A stretch of 61,392 nucleotides of DNA from Tardiphaga sp. (GCA_030147505.1 JASBVG010000008.1:1-61392), one strand, 5' to 3'. Counted from the first letter of the stretch, positions 1 to 9,557 are shown. Numbers and translations: made by a program. Notes: generated from the letters alone by a model not told the origin.

Positions 1-2722
1 CTACGCCGCGATCGCGTTCGCCCGCGCCAACAACATCAACCGCATTACCATGGATTCGCCGAACGCCCGCTACGGCATCATGGCGTCCGGCAAATCTTAC
101 GAGGATATCCGTCAGGCACTGCGCGAACTCGGCATCACCGAGGAAGTCGCCGCCAAGATCGGGCTTAGGCTTTACAAGATCGGCATGCCCTGGCCGCTGG
201 AGCCGGAAGGCGTGCGCAAGTTCGCCGTGGGGCTGGAGGAAATCTTCATCGTCGAGGAACGGCGCGAGATCGTCGAGAATCAGGTCAAGCAGGAGCTGTT
301 CAACTGGCGCGACGATGTGCGTCCACGCATTGTCGGCAAGATGGACTCACATGATCAGCGCTTCCTGCCTTTCGCGGAAGAGCTGAGCGTCGCCAAGCTG
401 GCGACGTCCATGGTCGATCGGCTGCTGGCCATGGAGATCGATCCGGATATCGCCGCGCTTCTGCGCGCCAAGGCCGACTGGTTTCACGGCCGCGAAGCCT
501 CGCAGGTGCAGAATGTCGTGCCGATCACCCGCACGCCATATTTCTGTTCGGGCTGCCCGCACAACACCTCGACCAAGGTGCCCGAAGGCTCGCGCGCCAT
601 GGCTGGCATCGGCTGCCATTTCATGACCTTGTGGATGGATCGCAACACCGAGACCTTCACCCATATGGGCGGTGAGGGCGTGCCCTGGACGGGCATCGCG
701 CCGTTCACCAAGGAAAAGCATATCTTCGCCAATCTCGGCGACGGGACCTACTTCCATTCCGGCTCGCTGGCGATCCGCCAGTCGATCGCTTCCAAGGCGA
801 ACATCACCTACAAGATCCTCTATAACGACGCCGTCGCCATGACGGGCGGCCAGAAGCATGACGGCGAACTTTCGCCGCAGCAGATCACCTTCCAGCTCCA
901 TTCCGAAGGCATCCGCGCGATCTATCTCGTCTCGGAGAATCCCGACGCCTACCCGGCCAGCTCCATCGCGCCGGGCACCAAGCTTGCGCATCGCGACGAG
1001 CTCGATCGCGTGATGAAGGAGTGCCGCGAGATCGCAGGCTGCTCGGCCATCGTCTTCGTGCAGACCTGTGCGGCCGAAAAGCGCCGTCGTCGCAAGAAGG
1101 GCATTCTGGAAGATCCGCAGCGCCGCGTGATCATCAATCCCGCGGTCTGCGAAGGCTGCGGCGATTGCTCGGTGCAGTCGAATTGCATCTCGGTGGAGCC
1201 GTTGGAAACCGAACTCGGCCGCAAGCGCACCATCAACCAGTCGAGCTGCAACAAGGACTTTTCCTGCCTCAAGGGCTTTTGCCCGTCCTTCGTCACCGTG
1301 GATGGCGGCAAGCTGAAGCGCAAGGCGCCCGTCGAGCTCGGCAATATCGGCGAACTGCCGGAGCCGACCTCGCGGCCGACACTGGACCGTCCCTACAACA
1401 TCGCGGTGGGCGGCGTCGGCGGCACCGGCGTGCTGACCATCGGCGCATTGCTCGGCATGGCCGCGCATATCGAGGGCAAGGCCTCGATGATCCTCGACAT
1501 GTCAGGTCTGGCGCAGAAGGGTGGCGCGGTGCTCAGCCATGTGCGGCTGTCGAACGAGACGGCCGAGGTGACATGCTCGCGCATCGTCACCGGCACGGCC
1601 GATCTGCTGATCGCGGCCGACGAAGTGGTGGCGATCGCCAAGGAGACGATCTCGCTCTGCGAGGGCGAGCGCACCACCGGCATCGTCAACACGCATCTCA
1701 TTCCGATCGCGGATTTCGTGCGCAATCGCGATTTCAACTTCCAGCGTGGCCGCGTCAACGACGTGCTGTCGATGGCGCTGCGCAAGACGTCGACTTTCCT
1801 CGATTTCACCAAGGCGGCGGAAGGCCTGCTCGGCGACAGCATCGCCACCAACATGATGATGATGGGCTATGCCTATCAGCAGGGCCTGCTGCCGGTGCAG
1901 CGCGCATCCATCGAACAGGCGATCGAGCTCAACGGCGTGTCCATCAAGATGAACATGCTCGCATTCCAGCTTGGCCGTCTCGCCGCCGCCGATCCCGAAC
2001 GTCTGGCATCGATGATGAAGGGCAGCGACGGTGTCGCCCCGCCGAAGACGCAGGATGAGATGACACTGGACGAAATCATCGCCCATCGCGGTGCCATGCT
2101 GACCGACTATCAAAACGCGAAACTGGCAGAAGCGTATCGCGCGACGGTGGCGCAGGTGCGTGAAGCAGCTCAGCGCGGTGGCTACGATGATGCGCTGCCG
2201 CGGGCGGTGGCGATCAATTACGCCAAGCTGCTTGCTTACAAGGACGAATATGAAGTCGCGCGTCTCTATACCGACGGGCGCTTCGAGAAGCAGTTGCGCG
2301 AGCAGTTCGAGGGCGATTTCAAGATCCACTTCAATCTGGCGCCGCCGATGCTGCCGGGCACCGATGCCTCCGGCCGCCCGAAGAAGCGCGCCTTTGGTGC
2401 CTGGATGATGCCGCTGTTCAAGCTTTTGGCTGGCGCACGCGGCCTGCGTGGCACGCCGCTCGATGTGTTCGGCTACAGTGCCGATCGCAAGATCGAGCGC
2501 GATCTGATCGCGGGCTATGAGAAGGACATCGCGACGGTGCTGAGCCTGCTGTCGCCGGCCAATGTGGAGATCGCGGTGGAGTTGCTGTCGCTGCCCGACA
2601 CGATCCGCGGCTATGGTCCGGTGAAGGAAGCGGCGGTGGAAGCAGCGAAGGCGCGCTATGCGCAGCTCGCGCAGGATCTGGTGAACCCGCCGCCGGTCCC
2701 ACGGCAGATCGCGGCGGAATAG
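1..2722 (+). CDS. Indolepyruvate:ferredoxin oxidoreductase, fused subunits (5' truncated by window)
   Basis: Oxidatively decarboxylates aryl-pyruvates (from aromatic amino acid transamination) to aryl-acetyl-CoA, passing electrons to ferredoxin; cytoplasmic. The frame is open from base 2 with no stop, so the gene begins before the window; about 906 codons remain of the roughly 1150-1180 usual for the fused form. Visible: a Cys-rich CSGCPHNTS motif (about 546-572), GIGCHFM, the thiamine-diphosphate signature GDGTYFHSG (about 749-775), Cys-rich clusters CEGCGDC and CNKDFSCLKGFC (about 1150-1280), then a Rossmann-like GGVGGTGVL (about 1408) opening the gamma-type domain. The missing N-terminus should hold the pyruvate-binding domain. 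It ends just before a palindromic repeat. Family assignment is firm; the exact aryl substrate is not visible. Confidence 0.92.
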   Translation, partial: YAAIAFARANNINRITMDSPNARYGIMASGKSYEDIRQALRELGITEEVAAKIGLRLYKIGMPWPLEPEGVRKFAVGLEEIFIVEERREIVENQVKQELFNWRDDVRPRIVGKMDSHDQRFLPFAEELSVAKLATSMVDRLLAMEIDPDIAALLRAKADWFHGREASQVQNVVPITRTPYFCSGCPHNTSTKVPEGSRAMAGIGCHFMTLWMDRNTETFTHMGGEGVPWTGIAPFTKEKHIFANLGDGTYFHSGSLAIRQSIASKANITYKILYNDAVAMTGGQKHDGELSPQQITFQLHSEGIRAIYLVSENPDAYPASSIAPGTKLAHRDELDRVMKECREIAGCSAIVFVQTCAAEKRRRRKKGILEDPQRRVIINPAVCEGCGDCSVQSNCISVEPLETELGRKRTINQSSCNKDFSCLKGFCPSFVTVDGGKLKRKAPVELGNIGELPEPTSRPTLDRPYNIAVGGVGGTGVLTIGALLGMAAHIEGKASMILDMSGLAQKGGAVLSHVRLSNETAEVTCSRIVTGTADLLIAADEVVAIAKETISLCEGERTTGIVNTHLIPIADFVRNRDFNFQRGRVNDVLSMALRKTSTFLDFTKAAEGLLGDSIATNMMMMGYAYQQGLLPVQRASIEQAIELNGVSIKMNMLAFQLGRLAAADPERLASMMKGSDGVAPPKTQDEMTLDEIIAHRGAMLTDYQNAKLAEAYRATVAQVREAAQRGGYDDALPRAVAINYAKLLAYKDEYEVARLYTDGRFEKQLREQFEGDFKIHFNLAPPMLPGTDASGRPKKRAFGAWMMPLFKLLAGARGLRGTPLDVFGYSADRKIERDLIAGYEKDIATVLSLLSPANVEIAVELLSLPDTIRGYGPVKEAAVEAAKARYAQLAQDLVNPPPVPRQIAAE

Positions 2723-2732
2723 GGCGTGTTTT

Positions 2733-2892
2733 CCCTCCCCGGAGCGAAGCGACTGGGGAGGGTGGATCGAAGCGAGCGTTCAGCGAGCTCTGAGACGGGT
2801 GGGGTGTTTCCCCACGTGACGTCCTGCCGTGGGGATAGACCCCACCCCGCCTATCGGCGGACCCTCCCCACTGCGCTTCGCTTGGGGTAGGG
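2733..2892. repeat. Long palindromic intergenic repeat, family A (copy 1)
   Basis: About 160 bp with complementary ends: ccctccccggagcgaagcga at the left and gcttcgcttggggtaggg at the right, with inner arms around tatcggcgga. A second copy with the same ends and core lies at 32859-33012 after pleD. Both sit directly after a stop codon. It looks like a mobile REP/MITE-like intergenic element able to fold into a cruciform or RNA hairpin. Confidence 0.85.
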
Positions 2893-2912
2893 ACGACATC
2901 TGCGCTGGAGCG

Positions 2913-3767
2913 TTAAACCCCGATATTGTCGATCAGTCTTGTCTTGCCGAGTTTCGCGGCAACGAGGAGGCGCACCGGTCCGTCCTTCACCGACCCGATC
3001 TTCGCCAATGTCTCGCTGTGACGTGCCTCGAAATAATCGAGCACGAAGCCCGCTGACGTGATCATCGCTGCGCCGCCGGCGAGGGCGGTCGTCATGTCGT
3101 CGCCGGCCTTCAATCGCTTCGCCGTTTCCTTCATGGCCTTGTGCAGCACCGGCGCGGTGGCCCGATCCTCGGGCGACAGATAGACATTGCGCGACGACAT
3201 CGCGAGGCCGTCGCGTTCGCGCACGGTGGTGGCCCCGACCACCTTGACGCCGAGATCGAGATCCCGCGCCATCCGCGTCACCACTTTCAACTGCTGGAAA
3301 TCCTTCTCGCCGAAGAAGGCCATGTCCGGCCGAACCTGGGCAAACAGCTTGCCGACCACGGTGGCGACACCGCCGAAGAAATGCGGGCGGAAGCGGTCTT
3401 CGAGATCGGCAGTGGCCGGACCTTCGGTGACGATTTTGCTCGCAAAGCCGTCTGGATACATGACCTGGGCATCGGGATTCCAGACGAGGTCGGTGCCCGC
3501 CTCGGTCAATTTTGCAAGGTCGCTCTTCCAGGTCCGGGGATAGGCGCCGAAGTCCTCGGTGGGAGCGAACTGGGTCGGATTCACGAAGATCGACACCACG
3601 ACCTTGTCGCAGCGGCGCTGGGCGAGGCGCACCAGCGAGATGTGGCCGTCATGCAATGCGCCCATGGTGGGCACCAGGCCGATGGTCGCCTTGCGTGCCC
3701 GCAGGCCATCCACGGCGCGGCGAAGGGCAGGGAGGGTGCGGGCAACTTGGGGGGCGCGACGGGGCAT
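2913..3767 (-). CDS. panC: Pantoate--beta-alanine ligase
   Basis: Last step of pantothenate (vitamin B5, CoA precursor) synthesis: ATP-dependent condensation of pantoate with beta-alanine. The 284-residue protein has the nucleotidyl-transferase HIGH-type motif [10 protein letters not shown] (residues 33-42), the IFVNPTQF segment, GEKDFQQL, and the KMSKS-like loop [13 protein letters not shown]. The frame extends 20 codons further upstream, but the ATG at 3767 (MPRRAPQ) gives the usual family length, and the extension is Arg-rich, unlike the family. No strong Shine-Dalgarno is visible. It is divergent from mipZ, as I recall for this group of bacteria. panB is not in the window. Confidence 0.95.
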   Translation of the reverse strand: MPRRAPQVARTLPALRRAVDGLRARKATIGLVPTMGALHDGHISLVRLAQRRCDKVVVSIFVNPTQFAPTEDFGAYPRTWKSDLAKLTEAGTDLVWNPDAQVMYPDGFASKIVTEGPATADLEDRFRPHFFGGVATVVGKLFAQVRPDMAFFGEKDFQQLKVVTRMARDLDLGVKVVGATTVRERDGLAMSSRNVYLSPEDRATAPVLHKAMKETAKRLKAGDDMTTALAGGAAMITSAGFVLDYFEARHSETLAKIGSVKDGPVRLLVAAKLGKTRLIDNIGV

Positions 3768-4001
3768 GTTGGCTCGTTGTCGTTGGCGTCGTGGGATGCG
3801 GGCGCGTCTGCTTAGCAAAGCCGGCATAGGTGCGCCAAGTCTTCACTACGGCTCGGATGCTGCAGCCCTGAGGCGGATTCATCATTAAGAGCGTAGGGTC
3901 GGGCTCGGTCGGCCGAATGCTCGCATTTTTCTTGACCGCCGAACGAGCGTGCCTTGAAGATCGCCGCAAGGATCGCAAGCGATCTTCGGGGACCGCGAAC
4001 G

Positions 4002-4922
4002 ATGTTGATGCAGAGCGCACAGCAGTCCGGCACGGCGCATGTCATCGTGCTCGGCAACGAGAAGGGCGGGTCGGGCAAGTCCACGACCGCGCTGCATATC
4101 GCAGTGGCTTTGCTCAAGGCCGGCCAGCGCGTCGCCACCATCGATCTCGATTGTCGCCAGCAGAGTTTTACCCGCTACATCAATAATCGCCGCGCCTGGG
4201 CGGAGCAGGCGAGCCTGACGCTCGAAGTCCCCGAACACCGATGCCTGCAGCTCGGCGGCAGCATGCAGATTGCGGAGAACGAATCCTTCGAGCTCGAACA
4301 GTTTGCGCAGGCGATGGCTGCGGTCGAACGCACGCACGACTTCATCGTCGTCGACACGCCGGGCACCGACACGTTCCTGATGCGGCTGGCGCATTCGATG
4401 GCGGATACGCTGGTGACGCCGATCAACGACAGTTTTCTCGATTTCGACGTACTCGGCACGGTCGATCCCTCGAACTATACGGTGACGGGTGAAAGCCACT
4501 ACGCACAGATGGCCCGCGACGCCCGGCGCAAGCGCCGCCAGCACGATGGCTCCGCCATGGACTGGATTGTGGTGCGCAATCGTCTTTCCATGATTGGGTC
4601 TCGCAACAAGATGCTGGTTGCGGGCGTGCTCGACGAACTCGCCTCCAGACTCGGCTTTCGTCCGGTGGACGGGCTCGCCGAGCGCGTGATGTATCGCGAG
4701 TTTTTCCCGCGCGGCCTGACCGCCCTCGACGACCTCAACGAGGCCACCCTCGGACGTCGCCCGAGCATGGGCCATGTCACGGCGCGCGAGGAGGTGGTGG
4801 AACTGGTTCGCAAGCTGAAACTACCGCTCGACGAGCGCGGGCGTCGCCGTGCCGCCAACCGGGCCGAGTGGGCATCGCAGGCTGACAAGCCTCTGGAGCT
4901 GCACGATATAGTCGGCGGCTAG
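4002..4922 (+). CDS. mipZ: Division-plane positioning ATPase MipZ
   Basis: ParA/MinD-superfamily ATPase that, in Caulobacter, binds ParB at the poles and inhibits FtsZ assembly, placing the septum at mid-cell. The 306-residue product carries the deviant Walker A GNEKGGSGKST (residues 18-28, signature Lys21), a switch-type DTPGTD loop and the conserved RNRLSM segment, all typical of MipZ rather than ParA or Soj. The frame opens at 3954, but the ATG at 4002 gives the family N-terminus; the ATG at 4008 is an alternative. It stands alone, divergent from panC; no parAB nearby. A GATTC (GANTC) methylation site lies upstream at 3876. Confidence 0.93.
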   Translation: MLMQSAQQSGTAHVIVLGNEKGGSGKSTTALHIAVALLKAGQRVATIDLDCRQQSFTRYINNRRAWAEQASLTLEVPEHRCLQLGGSMQIAENESFELEQFAQAMAAVERTHDFIVVDTPGTDTFLMRLAHSMADTLVTPINDSFLDFDVLGTVDPSNYTVTGESHYAQMARDARRKRRQHDGSAMDWIVVRNRLSMIGSRNKMLVAGVLDELASRLGFRPVDGLAERVMYREFFPRGLTALDDLNEATLGRRPSMGHVTAREEVVELVRKLKLPLDERGRRRAANRAEWASQADKPLELHDIVGG

Positions 4923-5286
4923 GGCGCTGTTTCCACTCAATATTTCCGTTTCATGGCCGAGCAGTTACGCCGATTTCACGGGTATCATGGGGGAGAGCCG
5001 TGGAACGCCGGGCGTCTTGGATAGTTGATTTGTCAGTGTATTCCCGGCGTATTTGAAACGTCGTTCCCTTGCGGGAGCGGACCAAATCCGCTGAACTCAG
5101 TCGTGATTTTTATTCGCAACTGCACAAAAAAAGACTGCATCGCACAACGTTATGGCGTGCGGGTTACAACATTTAGCCTTCCTGTCACGGTGCTGTGACA
5201 TATATGCTGTTCAAGCAGCGGTCATTGTCATCCATCGATCACAATCATCGCAGCCTGGACCGGCTAAGCCCGCCGAGGGACCGAAC
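4923..5286. other. Non-coding gap between mipZ and hydrolase gene
   Basis: 364 bp without a credible gene: the open frame starting at 5152 only becomes protein-like at the ATG at 5287. The stretch is AT-richer near 5100-5210. No tRNA, repeat or clear terminator recognised; it presumably carries the promoter of the next gene. Confidence 0.5.
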
Positions 5287-6177
5287 ATGAAACGCGGATT
5301 GCTCATTCTGCTTTCGGTTTGCGTACTGACCGCTGTCGCGTATTTCACCGCGAGTAAGTGGGCGATCCGCCATGAGACGCTGACGTTCATGGACACGGAA
5401 CGTAATCGTCCCGTGCAGGTCGATATCGCCGTTCGCCGCGACAAGGAAATGCAGGCCAATGCCGGGATGATCACCCTGCCGGTCGCGATCCTCAATCACG
5501 GTAACACCGTCAAGTTCACGGAATACTCGTTCCTCGCAAACGTCTTTGCTGCGCGCGGCTACATGGCCGTGAGCATCCAGCACGATCTGGCGACCGATGC
5601 GCCGCTCGTCACCAAGGTTGGCGAATTGTATGTCGGCCGTCTGCCGGTCTATGAGCGCGGCGTCGAGAACATCAAGTTTGCCGTGAAGGAGTTGAAGAAG
5701 ATTCAGCCCAACTCCGACTACGATCACCTGACCCTGGTCGGTCATTCCAATGGCGGCGACATCTCCATGTTCTTCGCCAAGGAATATCCGGACGAGGTCA
5801 AGAAGGTCGTGACGCTGGATAACCTCCGCGTGCCGTTCATGACCGACGGCAAGTTCAAGATCCTGTCATTCCGATCGCATGACACGGTGTTCAAACCCGA
5901 TCCCGGCGTCGTGCCGGACGACGATGTCTGCGAGAAGGCGGGCATCACGGTCGTCAATACGGGGGCGCAGCACACGGATATGAGCGACCGCGGTCCGGAG
6001 GCGCTCAAGGAGAAGATCCAGGGTCTGCTGTCGAAGTTCCTCGACGACGACAGCAAGCTGGCGCCCGTGAAAGGGAAGCCGCAGATCCTGGACAAGCCCG
6101 GCAAGCCGGCTCCAGCGCAGCAGAGCATGGTGACGGATCCCGGCAAGATCGCGCAGTACACGCCCAACGTGAACTAG
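5287..6177 (+). CDS. Membrane-anchored alpha/beta hydrolase
   Basis: 296 residues. One N-terminal hydrophobic segment (about residues 4-23, LLILLSVCVLTAVAYF) would act as signal anchor, placing the catalytic domain in the periplasm. The nucleophile elbow is GHSNGG (codons near 5740), embedded in a typical VGHSNGGD strand-turn-helix; a late His in GAQHTDM is the likely triad His. The start is set by a GAGGGA ribosome site seven bases before the ATG at 5287; the frame extends upstream to 5152 but without family-like sequence. The C-terminal 40 residues are Lys/Pro/Ala-rich. Substrate unknown; an esterase or lipase is the likeliest chemistry. Confidence 0.8.
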   Translation: MKRGLLILLSVCVLTAVAYFTASKWAIRHETLTFMDTERNRPVQVDIAVRRDKEMQANAGMITLPVAILNHGNTVKFTEYSFLANVFAARGYMAVSIQHDLATDAPLVTKVGELYVGRLPVYERGVENIKFAVKELKKIQPNSDYDHLTLVGHSNGGDISMFFAKEYPDEVKKVVTLDNLRVPFMTDGKFKILSFRSHDTVFKPDPGVVPDDDVCEKAGITVVNTGAQHTDMSDRGPEALKEKIQGLLSKFLDDDSKLAPVKGKPQILDKPGKPAPAQQSMVTDPGKIAQYTPNVN

Positions 6178-6279
6178 GCGGCGAAGCTCCTGCATATCCG
6201 CTGCGGCGGCGGATATGCGACTTCAGTTGGGTCTCACACGCGCTTCCAAGCCCGCCCACAACCGATTATTGATCGCGAC

Positions 6280-6786
6280 ATGGCTACCTTGATCGCTGGC
6301 GCTGTCGCCGTTTTCGTTCTCTACATGCTCCTGCAGCTGCTTCGCACGGCGAACCCTGCGATGCTTGCGCGTGCAGTCAAGGTCGCCGGTGGCGTGCTGT
6401 GCCTGGCAGCGGCAGCCTTCACGGGGCTGAAAGGCGAGCTCTGGGTCGCCATTCCGATCGGGTTATTTGGCGCCGGCCTGCTGGGCTGGGCGCCGTTCGG
6501 TGGCGGACTGGCCGAAGCTGAGCTTGACCGCCGGTTTCCCGGCTGGCGTCAGCACGCGCAGGGCAATACGGCAGGGCGGAACAACGGGCGCGCGGCGGCG
6601 GGCAAAATGTCGGACGAGGAGGCCTATCAGATCCTTGGCGTGAAGCCGGGTGCGGGGCGCGACGAGATCAGCCAGGCCCACCGATCCCTCATGAAGAAAC
6701 TGCATCCCGACCAGGGGGGCTCGACGTATCTGGCGGCTCGGGTCAACGAGGCCAAGGATACTCTGCTTCGCACGCATCGCAGCTAA
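6280..6786 (+). CDS. Membrane J-domain protein (DnaJ-like, Pam18/Tim14 type)
   Basis: 168 residues: an N-terminal hydrophobic helix (about 5-22) and further hydrophobic segments at about 30-75, then a polar linker, then a C-terminal J-domain (about 110-165) with the diagnostic HPDQGG loop that stimulates DnaK ATPase. There is no Gly/Phe-rich or zinc-finger region, so it is not DnaJ itself. The arrangement of membrane part plus C-terminal J-domain matches alphaproteobacterial relatives of the mitochondrial import-motor protein Tim14. Function here is inferred as recruitment of DnaK to the inner membrane. It is followed by 220 bp of spacer before the convergent carboxypeptidase gene. Confidence 0.85.
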   Translation: MATLIAGAVAVFVLYMLLQLLRTANPAMLARAVKVAGGVLCLAAAAFTGLKGELWVAIPIGLFGAGLLGWAPFGGGLAEAELDRRFPGWRQHAQGNTAGRNNGRAAAGKMSDEEAYQILGVKPGAGRDEISQAHRSLMKKLHPDQGGSTYLAARVNEAKDTLLRTHRS

Positions 6787-6950
6787 CTCCAGAACGCTTT
6801 ACGCTACTGACTGCGAGTTGCTTCTGTTCTCTGTGGGACGCCCCGTCGTCCGCCGTTGCCCGGCGTGATCGATCATTTCCCGTCTGTTTTTTGTAATTCG
6901 CATTTCTTGACGAGACGTTGCGGGCCTAGGATTTATTTACCCTGAAACGC

Positions 6951-6982
6951 AAAACGGCCGGGACATCATCCCGGCCGTTTGT
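6951..6982 (-). terminator. Hairpin terminator between convergent genes
   Basis: Perfect stem aaacggccggga / tcccggccgttt with a short ATGA/TCAT loop, lying 24 bp past the stop of the carboxypeptidase gene on the minus strand and about 165 bp past the J-protein gene. T runs are short (TTTT at best), so it could work in both directions. Confidence 0.7.
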
Positions 6983-7006
6983 CTTGTTGCGCGCGTCTTG
7001 CTGCGA

Positions 7007-8830
7007 TCAGTTCCTGATGGTGATGCAGGGAATGTCCGAACGCTTCAACGTCTTGCAGACGGCCTCCGCCTGATCGCGATCCAGGCCGGCAAAGCGCGCC
7101 CGATAGAGCTTGCGCGAACCATTGCCGACGGTCTCGGTGAACGGATCGGCCTTGCCGAGCGCGCTGCGTGCGCTGTCGCGGGCGGCGTCGAGCCGGGTCT
7201 TGGCTTCGCTCTCGCTGCTGAGTGCGCCGACCTGAATGATCCAGCCGGAATGCGCAGTGGCAGGTTTGATCGCGCCGGCCTGCTGCACGGCCTGCGGGGC
7301 GGGCACCGGAGCCGGAGCTGCCGCCGGAGCGGCATAGGCCATGGCCATACCGCCATGCTGGGCACTGGACGCCGGCAGCACGCCGAGGATGCCATTGCCG
7401 GTGCCGTGGCCGGCCGGCTGGCGCGGCATTTCCGAACGGGCATAGAGCGAATTGGTGGTCTCCGGTGAGCGGGCGGTCGGTTCGCTCGAGGTGGTGTTGG
7501 TCGCTGCCGAGGCCGGCGTTTCGGTGCTCGCCGAGGCGACACGGTACTGACCCGACTTCACCTGAACGGTTCGGACGCGCACCGGCTTCATCGGTTCGGC
7601 GGAGCCCGGAATGGTCGCGATCGGTTCGGACTGGATCACGCCGCTATTGAGCGGGCCGGTGTCGGGTCTGCGTGCCTGCGGCATCGGCGCGGCGGTGGGC
7701 GGAACGGCGGCGGTTGCGGCTGCAAGGAAAGAACGGTTGGGAACGGCTGCGGCGGCAGCGGGGCGAGCAGGGGCGGGCTCAGGGGTGGCAGCCGGCTCCG
7801 CCGAGGGCGGTACCGCAGCGGCGACCTGGATCGCGCCATTGACCTGCTTCGTTTCGGTCGGACGCGACTTTGCCTCGACTTCGGCGACCTCGGTGGCGGC
7901 TTCAGCCGGGCTGCGTTCGGTGATGGCGGCAACGGTGCGGCGCGTGGCGCCCTTTTCGAGATTGTCGGCAAGCAGGGTGCGCATGGCGGCGTCACGCGAA
8001 CCGCCGCTGCGGCCGCCGAGCACGACGCCGACCAGGAAGCGGTTGCCGCGCTTCATGGACGAGACGAGGTTGAAGCCGGACGCGCGGGTGTAGCCGGTCT
8101 TGATGCCATCCACGCCTTCCATCGAGCCAACCAGGCGGTTGTGGTTGCGGATGTTGCGGCCACGGAAATTGAACGAGGCGGTGGCGAAATAGCGATAGTA
8201 ACGGGGGAAGCGATCCTGGATGGCGCGGCCGAGAACCGACTGATCGCGAGCGGTGGTAACCTGTGCATCATCCGGAAGGCCGGATGCATTGCGGTACACG
8301 GTGCGATTCATGCCGAGTGCGCGCGCCTTCTTGGTCATCAGCTTGGCGAAGTCGTCTTCGTCGCCGGCGATAGCTTCGGAGATCACCACCGCAGCATCAT
8401 TGGCCGAGCGGGTGACCAGGCCCTTGATGGCATCTTCGACGCGCAACGTCTGGCCGGGGCGAAGGCCGAGTTTGGTCGGCGATTGTTCGGAAGCATGCTG
8501 GGAAACGCTCATCTCGCTGTCGAGCGTCAGCTTGCCCTGTTCGAGCTTCTCGAACAGCATGTACAGCGTCATGATCTTGGTGAGCGATGCCGGATGGCGC
8601 AACGAGTCCGGATTGGTCGATTGCAGAACGGCGCCGGAATTGCCGTCCACAATGATGGTTGCGAAAGCGGGGTTATAGCTCGAGACCCTGGAGACTTTTG
8701 CCTTGCCCGATTTGTGCCTACGGCGGGCATCCGCGGTGTCCACCGTGAAGGCGACAGCAATGCTGATGGTAGCAAGCCCCAAGACGCACGCACGAAGGGC
8801 GCGCGACGAAGCAAACGTTGTGCGAAGCAT
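7007..8830 (-). CDS. D-alanyl-D-alanine carboxypeptidase with SPOR domain
   Basis: Serine DD-peptidase (S11, PBP5/6 type) that trims the terminal D-Ala from peptidoglycan pentapeptides in the periplasm. 607 residues: signal peptide ending near DTADA (residue 34), catalytic domain with all three motifs, SLTK (82-85), SAN (142-144) and KTG (244-246), then a long Ala/Pro-rich low-complexity linker (about 320-520) and a C-terminal SPOR domain (about 525-607) that binds denuded septal glycan. The ATG at 8830 has GGGGAAG just upstream; the frame runs 20 codons further but without signal-peptide character. The SPOR domain suggests work at the division site. Confidence 0.93.
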   Translation of the reverse strand: MLRTTFASSRALRACVLGLATISIAVAFTVDTADARRRHKSGKAKVSRVSSYNPAFATIIVDGNSGAVLQSTNPDSLRHPASLTKIMTLYMLFEKLEQGKLTLDSEMSVSQHASEQSPTKLGLRPGQTLRVEDAIKGLVTRSANDAAVVISEAIAGDEDDFAKLMTKKARALGMNRTVYRNASGLPDDAQVTTARDQSVLGRAIQDRFPRYYRYFATASFNFRGRNIRNHNRLVGSMEGVDGIKTGYTRASGFNLVSSMKRGNRFLVGVVLGGRSGGSRDAAMRTLLADNLEKGATRRTVAAITERSPAEAATEVAEVEAKSRPTETKQVNGAIQVAAAVPPSAEPAATPEPAPARPAAAAAVPNRSFLAAATAAVPPTAAPMPQARRPDTGPLNSGVIQSEPIATIPGSAEPMKPVRVRTVQVKSGQYRVASASTETPASAATNTTSSEPTARSPETTNSLYARSEMPRQPAGHGTGNGILGVLPASSAQHGGMAMAYAAPAAAPAPVPAPQAVQQAGAIKPATAHSGWIIQVGALSSESEAKTRLDAARDSARSALGKADPFTETVGNGSRKLYRARFAGLDRDQAEAVCKTLKRSDIPCITIRN

Positions 8831-9221
8831 GGACTTCCCCGTCAGATCGGTCTCATTCCCCCACCGGTAAGGCCAAATTATGCCCGGCAACCGGAGGTTC
8901 GTCTCAGTTTTCTGGTCGGCCTGAGCGTGCTCTCGACGGAAGGCAATTTCGATCTCGCCGTTCTGGCTAAGAGCATGTGCTCACGCAGTTTTTAGGCCTC
9001 GCGGCCGTCACGCAACAATGCAGGGAATCAAGGTAGGTCGCCCGGGTTGCCAAACAGTTAAGCAAATCTTGCGTCGCACACCGGATTTCATGGCAAATGC
9101 CGGCAATTGTGCGTTGCACGCAATTCTTGACCGAATTGTGCGTTGCGGGATAGATGCGGACTGAGCAATTTCGGGTTGGAGCCTGTCCGCCCGCCCATGC
9201 AGTCCGGGGAAAGGATTTCAC
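8831..9221. promoter_or_regulatory. Divergent control region of the carboxypeptidase and phasin genes
   Basis: About 390 bp without a gene. The right part holds a likely phasin promoter, TTGACC (9127-9132), 17 bp, ATAGAT (9150-9155), and three GCGTYGC boxes (9071, 9111, 9140). The 13-mer aattgtgcgttgc occurs exactly twice, at 9105 and 9134, and the second copy lies between the -35 and -10 elements, as expected for repressor sites. Confidence 0.6.
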
Positions 9222-9557
9222 GTGATCAAGCTTGAAGATTTTCAGCAATACGGCCAGGAACAGTTCGCCAGTGCCGTCGCTTCGGCGGCAGAGATGGGCA
9301 GCAACGCTCAGGCGATCGCGACTGCCGTTGGCGATTACGCCAAAAAGTCGATCGAAGACGGTAATGCGATGGTGACCGAGCTTGCGACCGTCAAGTCGAT
9401 GGAGAAGGCGTTCGAGATCCAGAGCGACTATGCCCGGATCGCCTATGAGAATTTCGTCGCCGAAGGGCAGAAGATCAGCGGTCTCTATGCCGATCTCGCC
9501 AAACAGGCCTGCAAGCCGTTTGAGGGTTTCATGGCCAAGATGACTTCGGCTGCTTGA
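9222..9557 (+). CDS. Phasin family protein (polyhydroxyalkanoate granule surface)
   Basis: Small amphipathic protein coating PHA/PHB storage granules. 111 residues, almost wholly helical and Ala/Glu/Lys-rich, with the Phasin_2-type pattern (EQFASAVASAAEMGSNAQAIA... SMEKAFEIQSDYARIAYENF). Starts at GTG 9222, supported by GGGGAAAGGA seven bases upstream. It has its own strong terminator. Upstream boxes suggest control by a PhaR-like repressor that senses PHB. No phaABC genes are in the window. Confidence 0.9.
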   Translation: MIKLEDFQQYGQEQFASAVASAAEMGSNAQAIATAVGDYAKKSIEDGNAMVTELATVKSMEKAFEIQSDYARIAYENFVAEGQKISGLYADLAKQACKPFEGFMAKMTSAA

